This document shows positions 1 through 4,725 of a stretch of 13,752 nucleotides of DNA, piece after piece. Source of the stretch: a bacterium UBA4637. GTDB lineage: Bacteria > Bacteroidota > Bacteroidia > Bacteroidales > Bacteroidaceae. Below the pieces are notes generated by a model. The model was not told where the DNA came from. It saw only the letters and a program-made list of their open reading frames with translations, and did no database searches. Numbering within the stretch: position 1 is the stretch's first letter; the number at the start of each line of letters is the position of its first letter. The stretch spans positions 6,569 through 20,320 of the forward strand of contig DHMR01000095.1 in the NCBI GenBank assembly GCA_002405875.1, written 5' to 3'. The position numbers and the translations under genes were made by a program.

Positions 1-921
1 GATTCCTTGCTGGATTCCTTGCTTCAATCCTTTCTTGGTAGCTCTTTTCGTGGCAGCCTCTATGGCCATTCGCTTCTGCTTTTCCTCCCATACCTTGATG
101 GCGTACAGGTCACGCATCGCCTTGATGTCCTCGTCGTAATACTCACGTTCCTCGGGAGTGAGCTTTCTGAGGTCACCTATCTCCGCTAACTTGCGGAAGA
201 CGGGATATTTGTCTATAAAAGGCATTTCTTTCAATTTTTCCATATTCTTGATGATATATATCCAACAATCGAAGATGTCCATGCACTCCACAGGCTTTTT
301 CTTCTTGAAAAGCGGAAGCTGCAAAAAGACCATCCTCATTTTCTCAAAGCCATACTTCACTCCCGAAAGCTCAAAGTACTTCGAACTGGCTGTTTGATAC
401 TCATTTTGAGCCTTGGGCTTCAACTCGACGTTCTCCCCCGGACTGGAATTTGCCTTGACATCCTGTTTCTGCGCTGGCATCTGCACATCCACTGCTTTCA
501 ACATACCCAGTCCTACGTCTGTCCTGAACTGGCGCGGTATGCTGTTCTTCGCCCTGAAGTCCATGAAACACACCGTATAGACGGGAGCCAAATGGAAATT
601 CCATTTCCCCTTCTTGCCCTGTTCCACTATCGCCTTGCAGGTATAGAACAATGCCCTATCGACGAAGTACTCCTGGCTCTTCTTCTGCATCTCCACGATG
701 ACGTGGCGACCGTCCGACGTGATGCACTTCACGTCGAAGACAACTCCTCGCTCGTCCTCGTTGGTTTTCGTTTGTTCCACTGGGACGAACTTCACGTCCT
801 TGATTTCAAACTCGCCTGCAAACAATCCGTTGAGGAAGGTTATGAGGCATTCCTTGGTGTCCTCACTGCCGAATATGCGCTTGAAAGCCCAATCGACACG
901 TGGGTTGATAAATTCCGCCAT
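1..921 (-). CDS. Rpn family recombination-promoting nuclease / PD-(D/E)XK transposase-like protein (C-terminus beyond window edge)
   Basis: The reverse frame is open for 307 codons from an ATG at 921 to base 1, so the 3' end lies outside the window. The start MAEFINPRVDWAFKRIFG matches the family opening (NP..D..FK..FG). The nuclease core is visible: Asp63 in FDVK, then Glu77-Met-Gln79 (the E-x-Q of PD-(D/E)XK enzymes), followed by the RALFY helix near residue 90. Known Rpn proteins are DNA endonucleases linked to RecA-independent recombination, and many members are annotated as transposases. Residues about 140-180 form a Lys/Gln/Ser-rich linker before the LPLFKKKK and YIIKNMEKLKEMPF segments, longer than I expect for the family. 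The visible end (KRATKKGLKQGIQQGI) has the Gly-x3-Gly-like repeats typical of Rpn C-termini. It is divergent from the smalltalk-like gene. The family call is secure; the cellular role is not. Confidence 0.87.
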   Translation of the reverse strand, partial: MAEFINPRVDWAFKRIFGSEDTKECLITFLNGLFAGEFEIKDVKFVPVEQTKTNEDERGVVFDVKCITSDGRHVIVEMQKKSQEYFVDRALFYTCKAIVEQGKKGKWNFHLAPVYTVCFMDFRAKNSIPRQFRTDVGLGMLKAVDVQMPAQKQDVKANSSPGENVELKPKAQNEYQTASSKYFELSGVKYGFEKMRMVFLQLPLFKKKKPVECMDIFDCWIYIIKNMEKLKEMPFIDKYPVFRKLAEIGDLRKLTPEEREYYDEDIKAMRDLYAIKVWEEKQKRMAIEAATKRATKKGLKQGIQQGI

Positions 922-1047
922 ACTATTTGGAAATTTAATTTGTTTTCGCACTATTGCGATTCGGGAGCAAAGATACGACTTATTTCTCATAACCGCAAGA
1001 ATTTCGGCATGTTTCTTCATGTTATAACGATAAAAAATAACTTGGTA

Positions 1048-1078
1048 CAAAAATATCATGCAGATAACCACTAAAAAA
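1048..1078 (-). promoter_or_regulatory. Possible promoter for the Rpn-family gene
   Basis: On the reverse strand, TATTTTTG (1048-1055) matches the Bacteroidota -7 consensus TAnnTTTG. A T-rich TTTT at about 1075-1078 sits 19 bp upstream where a -33 TTTG box would be. Transcription would start near 1041, giving a leader of about 120 nt, which is long. The site overlaps the 5' region of the divergent smalltalk-like gene. AT-richness here makes chance matches likely. Confidence 0.3.
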
Positions 1079-1087
1079 CTTACTATT

Positions 1088-1180
1088 ATGAAGACAGAAA
1101 TTTGGATGCAAATCTTGCAAATCGTCATTACCGTTCTCGCCGCCCTCGGCACTGCATTGGGAGTAACGAGCTGCATCTAA
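1088..1180 (+). CDS. Smalltalk-like micropeptide (30 aa)
   Basis: ATG at 1088 opens a 30-codon frame, starting MKTEIWMQIL and ending ALGTALGVTSCI. The pattern of a Lys/Trp-containing start, one hydrophobic helix (ILQIVITVLAALGTALG) and a terminal VTSC plus one residue matches what I know as the Bacteroidales 'smalltalk protein' family, whose function is unknown. From memory, family members usually sit between an HU-like DNA-binding protein gene and an N-acetylmuramoyl-L-alanine amidase gene; neither is next to this copy. An in-frame ATG at 1058 would add ten residues (MQITTKKLTI), but the 1088 start gives the family's usual length. A strong terminator follows 18 nt after the stop, which supports an independent transcript. 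The Cys near the C-terminus is not a lipobox in the usual position. Confidence 0.62.
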   Translation: MKTEIWMQILQIVITVLAALGTALGVTSCI

Positions 1181-1198
1181 AATCCTACAGAAAAGTAT

Positions 1199-1248
1199 AA
1201 AGAGGGTGCGTCATGGACTTATGACATACCCTCTTTGGTTTTCTCTTT
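1199..1248 (+). terminator. Intrinsic terminator of the smalltalk-like gene
   Basis: Nine-base arms AAAGAGGGT (1199-1207) and ACCCTCTTT (1228-1236) pair perfectly. An inner stem, GTCAT (1210-1214) with ATGAC (1221-1225), closes a six-base loop. A T-rich tail (GGTTTTCTCTTT) follows. It lies 18 nt past the micropeptide stop. Confidence 0.75.
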
Positions 1249-1257
1249 GTAGATAAT

Positions 1258-1335
1258 AGGGGTATGATTTGTCTAACCCCCTCAAATAAAGGGAATTTCT
1301 CGCATATATTACTAGGAAATGATGTACTTTTGCAG
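1258..1335 (+). promoter_or_regulatory. Promoter with long upstream element, copy A (drives the GH5 gene)
   Basis: The segment begins with AGGGG, then TGATTTGT, then CCCCT, forming a five-base inverted repeat around the TGATTTGT core. GGG and ATTTC follow, and it ends in the -7 box TACTTTTG (1325-1332) plus CA. The AGGGG start is 67 bp before the -7 box. A second copy at 2681-2758 has exactly the same spacing. If transcription starts near 1339, the conserved block covers about -81 to -38, where an activator would bind. Copy A has no recognisable -33 box (GCAT at the expected place), which fits activator dependence. The regulator is not identifiable from the window. Confidence 0.62.
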
Positions 1336-1346
1336 CGGTTAAACAT

Positions 1347-1390
1347 TTTGTAACTTAATAATTAATGATTTGTAACTTAATAATTAATGA
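1347..1390 (+). repeat. Perfect 22-bp tandem duplication over the GH5 start codon
   Basis: Bases 1347-1368 and 1369-1390 are identical, each starting TTTGTAAC and ending AATTAATGA. The second copy supplies the GH5 start ATG (1387-1389). The first supplies a decoy ATG (1365-1367) that opens a nine-codon frame ending at TAA 1392-1394, which overlaps the GH5 start region. Confidence 0.95.
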
Positions 1391-2742
1391 CTAAAAAAAT
1401 GAACAAAGTACTTTTTAGTATGTTGGTACTGCTATTGTCGGTATTGACAAGAGTTCAAGCTTCTACAGAAGTTTGGAGTGGTGAATTCAAGGCGGATAAC
1501 TGGAACTCCGTTCTTGATGTGTCTGGTTCCTCTTTTTCTTCACTGAAGGTGGGTGACCAAGTGGTGTTTAGTGGTGCAGTCAATGGTGGCGCGCAGATAC
1601 AGATAGCCAATAACGACTGGTCTTCTTATATTACTGCGTCCGACTACAACTGCGTGGATTTCAATGGGTCTTATACGATGGATGTAGATGAAACTAATCT
1701 TGCTCTTTTCCAAGGTGGCATCCACATCAAGGGTACAAACTTCACATTGCTGTCTGTTCGAATTAAGACTTATGAAGAGATTGTAGAAGAAAATAAAGAA
1801 AATGCTTGGTGGGGAACCTTCAAGGCTGGAAATGATTGGAAAAATACATTGGAGATTGACGGCTCGGTTTTCGAAGATTTGAAGGTTGGAGACTTGGTTG
1901 TCTTCAAGGGCGACGTTGTTGCAGGATCTTCAAGTTCTACGGCTCAGATTCAGATTGCCAACAACGATTTTACAGCGTATGTCACAGAGAATAAATATAA
2001 TTGTGTAGGTTTTACAGGTAAATATTCTGCTTGTGTCGATGAGTTTAATATCGATATTTTCAAAGGGGGTATTTGTATCAAGGGCGAGAACTTCATACTG
2101 AAGACGATTAGTATCGAACATGATACCTATGTGCCTCCTGTCATCGTTAAAGGAAGTTTCTATGTGGATGGAACTAAGTTGATGGATGCTAATGGTAAAG
2201 AGTTTGTCATGCGCGGTGTCAACTATCCTTTTGCTTGGTACAAAGATGTAGAAAACACGGTAATTCCTGCTGCAAAGCGTATTGGTTGCAATACCATTCG
2301 CATCAGCATCAGCAATGGCCAGAAGTTTACTTATAGTGATAAATCTGAGGTTAGAAACTTGATTCGCCTGTGTGAGGACAACAAGTTGGTATGTGTACTT
2401 TGCGTACACGATGCCTTGGGTAGCAACCAAATCAGCGACTTGGACAATACGGTCGATTATTGGAAAGGCATCAAGGATATTCTTGCAGGTCATGAAAGTA
2501 CTGTCATTGTCAACATCTCCAATGAGTGGGTTGCCCAATGGGCTGAGGGCACTGCCGTTTGGGAAGAAGGTTATGTCAAGGCTATCAAGGAACTCCGTGA
2601 GGCTGGTATCAAGAACACGTTGATGGTTGATTGTGCTTTTGTTTTTTGGCTTTTTACAGTGTGTTATATATGTTTCAACAAGGGGAGTGATTTGTACATT
2701 CCCCTTTATTTACGGGCATTTCGCTTGGCTGTAATCAAATAA
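1387..2742 (+). CDS. Truncated secreted GH5 (subfamily 8-like) beta-mannanase with two N-terminal repeat modules; probably decayed
   Basis: Residues 1-25 are a signal peptide ending VQA. Two homologous modules follow, about 26-130 and 139-250, each with a W-G-F-K-A start, KVGD.VVF and IQIANND; they look like beta-sandwich carbohydrate-binding modules, though I cannot name the family. The GH5 domain starts near 256 (DANGKEFVMRGVNYPFAWY) and resembles bacterial endo-beta-1,4-mannanases of GH5_8 (NTIRI, VHDALG, DYWKGIKDILAG, TLMVD). Glu380 in NISNEW is the expected acid/base. Similarity ends abruptly after residue 417 (VDCA, base 2637), where the family continues with a W-G-Q stretch and more than 100 residues that include the nucleophile glutamate. 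Instead there are 34 unrelated hydrophobic residues. The product should be inactive. The start follows from the signal peptide. The fold call is firm; the substrate is inferred. Confidence 0.85.
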   Translation: MTKKMNKVLFSMLVLLLSVLTRVQASTEVWSGEFKADNWNSVLDVSGSSFSSLKVGDQVVFSGAVNGGAQIQIANNDWSSYITASDYNCVDFNGSYTMDVDETNLALFQGGIHIKGTNFTLLSVRIKTYEEIVEENKENAWWGTFKAGNDWKNTLEIDGSVFEDLKVGDLVVFKGDVVAGSSSSTAQIQIANNDFTAYVTENKYNCVGFTGKYSACVDEFNIDIFKGGICIKGENFILKTISIEHDTYVPPVIVKGSFYVDGTKLMDANGKEFVMRGVNYPFAWYKDVENTVIPAAKRIGCNTIRISISNGQKFTYSDKSEVRNLIRLCEDNKLVCVLCVHDALGSNQISDLDNTVDYWKGIKDILAGHESTVIVNISNEWVAQWAEGTAVWEEGYVKAIKELREAGIKNTLMVDCAFVFWLFTVCYICFNKGSDLYIPLYLRAFRLAVIK

Positions 2743-2758
2743 TTGACTACCTTTGCAC
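2681..2758 (+). promoter_or_regulatory. Promoter with long upstream element, copy B
   Basis: This is the second copy of the element at 1258-1335: AGGGG at 2681, TGATTTGT, CCCCT, GGG, ATTTC, and the -7 box TACCTTTG at 2748-2755, again 67 bp from the AGGGG start. Unlike copy A it has a -33 box, TTGG at 2725-2728, spaced 19 bp. The AAGGGGA/TCCCCTT arms (2680-2686, 2700-2706) could also act as a terminator hairpin for the upstream transcript. It overlaps the spurious tail of the truncated GH5 frame. No convincing gene follows: transcription starting near 2762 would reach the terminator at 2864. Confidence 0.6.
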
Positions 2759-2863
2759 AAGTAGAACAAAAATTATCTTTTACAAGTACAAGAAAATGCG
2801 AAGAAAGGCTAAGTTAATCACCAAAAATCTTTTACTAGATGTTAGTAGAGTTTATATATATAA

Positions 2864-2904
2864 GAGCCGAGATTTTCGTGAGAAAATCTCGGCTCATCTT
2901 TTTA
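2864..2904 (+). terminator. Strong intrinsic terminator
   Basis: A perfect 14-bp stem pairs GAGCCGAGATTTTC (2864-2877) with 2882-2895 around a GTGA loop, followed by ATCTTTTTA. It ends rightward transcription from promoter B and any read-through from the GH5 frame. The stem is symmetric, but the T-tract is on the forward strand. Confidence 0.75.
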
Positions 2905-2921
2905 CCCAACATGGCAACCTC

Positions 2922-2958
2922 ATAAAAATAGCCCGATACGAATGTTTCGTACCGGGCT
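2922..2958 (-). terminator. Intrinsic terminator of the M23 peptidase gene
   Basis: AGCCCG (2930-2935) pairs with CGGGCT (2953-2958), and TACGAA (2937-2942) pairs with TTCGTA (2946-2951). There is one A/C mismatch and a three-base loop. On the reverse strand the stem is followed by ATTTTTATG. It lies 40 nt past the peptidase stop codon. Confidence 0.68.
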
Positions 2959-2997
2959 GTATTTATGGGAAAATATCTTTTTCTATGAAAGGGGAAA

Positions 2998-3945
2998 TCA
3001 AGAGTAACGGATAATCTGGCCAGGGGTCAACTTCTTATCCTTCTTGTAACCATTGAGGCGGCAAATCTGCTCTACGCTCACACCACGCTTCTCGGCGATG
3101 GAATTGAGAGTCTCGCCAGACTTCACCTTGTGGTAGAGCTTCTCGGCACCTGCGTTGGCATCATATCTGCCCACTTCGCCACCATTGACTTGCTCTCGGG
3201 TATAACCGCCATTGCCAATCTTGCCACGAGCGGCATTTGCCTCAGCGTATTCGCTCTCGTAAGTATCACGATTGAAATTGTAGAAGTCGCCTGTGACATC
3301 CTGATTGCGGAAGTCGAAGAACAAGGCTGGGTTCAATGCCACACCACAGAGACGAGTCTCGAAGTGGAGGTGAGAACCAGTGCTTCGTCCGGTGTTACCA
3401 CCAAGTCCGATGACATCACCAGCTTTTACCTCGTCGTTCTCGGAAACGAGCTGCTTGGACAAGTGACCGTAGATGGTCTCCAAACCATTGTTGTGACGGA
3501 TAACGATGTACTTACCATAACCACCACCCTCATATCTTACGATGCGAACTTTGCCTGAGAAGGCTGCGCGGATTGTGTCGCCAATATAAACCTTGATATC
3601 CATGCCTTTATGTTGGCGGCCAAAGCTAGCACGATAACCGAAGTTACTTGTGACAACGCGACTAGGAGTTGGCATGCAGAAATGACGGAGGTCAATGCGG
3701 AAGTGCTCTGGCAGAGTTGTCGCTCTGTGGGCGTACTTGTTGGAGAAATCTTGGTACAGCTCGGCTGAAGGATTCTCTTTGTCTTCCATCATTCTATAAT
3801 GAGACACTGCTAATGTATCTATCGACTTCATTCGATGGTCAACTGGTGCTTGTCGTGCCAACAAGTCTTGCCCAAATGAGGGAACGGTTGTTAGCGCAAA
3901 CAATGCGACCACTGAAATTTTCTTTATTTTCTTTGTTAAACTCAT
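2998..3945 (-). CDS. M23 family metallopeptidase with C-terminal LysM domain (secreted peptidoglycan hydrolase)
   Basis: The 315-residue protein starts with a signal peptide (residues 1-25, ending SFG). The LytM/M23 domain spans about 95-215. Its zinc ligands are His112 and Asp116 in HKGMD and His194 in HLHFE; His161 (YGHLS) and His192 are the catalytic histidines, so the active site looks intact. A spacer of about 50 residues rich in Gly/Asn/Glu leads to one LysM repeat at 270-315 (YHKVKSGETLNSIAEKRG to LTPGQIIRYS), which binds peptidoglycan glycan. Known family members cut peptide cross-links or regulate amidases; a housekeeping wall-remodelling role in the periplasm is inferred. The gene is monocistronic, with its own promoter at 4063-4093 and terminator at 2930-2958. 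Confidence 0.94.
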   Translation of the reverse strand: MSLTKKIKKISVVALFALTTVPSFGQDLLARQAPVDHRMKSIDTLAVSHYRMMEDKENPSAELYQDFSNKYAHRATTLPEHFRIDLRHFCMPTPSRVVTSNFGYRASFGRQHKGMDIKVYIGDTIRAAFSGKVRIVRYEGGGYGKYIVIRHNNGLETIYGHLSKQLVSENDEVKAGDVIGLGGNTGRSTGSHLHFETRLCGVALNPALFFDFRNQDVTGDFYNFNRDTYESEYAEANAARGKIGNGGYTREQVNGGEVGRYDANAGAEKLYHKVKSGETLNSIAEKRGVSVEQICRLNGYKKDKKLTPGQIIRYS

Positions 3946-4062
3946 ACTTTTTAATTAATATTACTTTTAGGTTCGCCTTCAAGTGCGGAACAATAAATGA
4001 AATTCCGCTCAAAAATCAATAAGACAAATGCCTTAATTAGCGATTTTGTTATATAGACGTTG

Positions 4063-4093
4063 CAAATATAACAAAAAAATCTCAAAATACCAA
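4063..4093 (-). promoter_or_regulatory. Promoter of the M23 peptidase gene
   Basis: On the reverse strand, TATATTTG (4063-4070) fits TAnnTTTG, and TTGG (4090-4093) lies 19 bp upstream as the -33 box, the same arrangement as promoter B. Transcription starting near 4056 gives a leader of about 110 nt. Phased GTTAA repeats lie directly upstream. Confidence 0.65.
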
Positions 4094-4144
4094 GGAGCTT
4101 AACACGAAAGCCCTGATATTTAACGCAGAAGTCCGATGTTTAAC
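4083..4144 (-). repeat. Three phased GTTAA repeats upstream of the M23 promoter
   Basis: Read on the reverse strand, GTTAA occurs at 4144-4140, 4124-4120 and 4103-4099, spaced 20 and 21 bp. The first two units also share AAAyATCrGG and TTCt/TTTC further in, while the third is degenerate and contains the -33 box. They would sit at about -44, -64 and -85 from the start site, on one face of the helix. Confidence 0.58.
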
Positions 4145-4155
4145 TTTTATTAAAA

Positions 4156-4203
4156 TTATTTCAGCGCTTTTTCCGAAGGATTACGAAGTTCCTTCTTGCT
4201 CAT
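4156..4203 (-). other. Possible 15-codon ORF or detached C-terminus in frame after the 155-aa gene
   Basis: After the TAA (4218-4216) of the 155-residue gene, the same frame continues with four codons (HSRK) and then MSKKELRNPSEKALK before a TAA at 4158-4156. AGGA lies 4 nt before the ATG. It could be a tiny downstream ORF, an ancestral C-terminus cut off by a stop mutation, or chance. Confidence 0.2.
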
Positions 4204-4215
4204 TTTCCTGGAGTG

Positions 4216-4683
4216 TTATGACAGTTCTTCTTGCGCTTTTTCTTTGAGCATTCGCAATAGGATGACAGCAGGCGAATGCCCCATAAATATATGACGTTTT
4301 ACCTCGGGACTAGTGAAGCGGAGACAGTTCTGGTAGGTCTCGTAGAGTTCATTTAGATTGATGGTGAACTCCTTGCCCGATGTCTCTCTGGTGCCTATGA
4401 GCATTCTCTTGGTGAGGCGTAATTGTATATAGCGGATGCCTGTAGGGGTTGTGATTTCCTTGATGTCCTCCAAGAGTTCTCTCATGTGCTCGAAAGTGAG
4501 AGGTGGGCGCTCCTCGGTTACCATGGAACGTTGCCTACCCCTGTGTTTTTGGGTAAGCGGACTTTCTTCTTCCGGCCTTTTGATGACATCTTCGGCAGGG
4601 AAGAGCAAACCTTCCTCGACGCTTGGAGTCTTTTCTTCTTTCAGGGTTTTACCACAGTCTTTTACTTGTTTTTTTCTGTTCAT
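4216..4683 (-). CDS. Unrecognised 155-residue protein downstream of recG
   Basis: I do not recognise a family. Residues 1-58 are charged and low in complexity (many Lys, Glu, Pro, Arg) and probably disordered. Residues 60-155 look folded and mixed alpha/beta: LTFEHMRELLEDIKEI, then GIRYIQLRLTKRMLIGTRET, FTINLNELYETYQ and VILLRMLKEKAQEEL. There is no signal peptide, membrane segment or obvious catalytic motif, so it is likely cytoplasmic; the basic N-terminus would suit nucleic-acid binding, but that is a guess. It starts 43 nt after the recG stop on the same strand with no promoter seen in the gap, so co-transcription with recG is likely. An in-frame extension follows its stop codon. Confidence 0.8.
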   Translation of the reverse strand: MNRKKQVKDCGKTLKEEKTPSVEEGLLFPAEDVIKRPEEESPLTQKHRGRQRSMVTEERPPLTFEHMRELLEDIKEITTPTGIRYIQLRLTKRMLIGTRETSGKEFTINLNELYETYQNCLRFTSPEVKRHIFMGHSPAVILLRMLKEKAQEELS

Positions 4684-4725
4684 GATAGATTTTTTTGTGT
4701 GATGAATTTACCGTGTTCTTGTGTG

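Larger units (their letters stand above)
2763..2997. other. Intergenic stretch without a convincing gene; possible remnant
   Basis: A 72-codon forward frame opens at 2796 (MRRKAKLITKN) behind promoter B, but it reads through the hairpins at 2864 and 2930 and ends against the opposing peptidase gene, so most of it cannot be genuine. The first 20 or so codons could be the surviving start of a gene deleted together with the GH5 3' end. I do not recognise them. Confidence 0.3.

Noticed and set aside
394..1074. 226-codon forward ORF
   Set aside because: It is antisense to the Rpn-family gene, whose reverse frame carries the nuclease motifs.
1930..2538. 202-codon reverse ORF
   Set aside because: It is the complement of the GH5 gene, which has a signal peptide and clear motifs.
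2796..3014. 72-codon forward ORF behind promoter copy B
   Set aside because: It reads through two hairpin terminators and into the end of the opposing M23 gene, and its sequence resembles no protein I know. Only its first 20 or so codons could be a remnant.
4175..4195. GAAGGA/TCCTTC hairpin after the 155-residue gene
   Set aside because: The six-base stem is weak and has no T-tract directly after it on the reverse strand.
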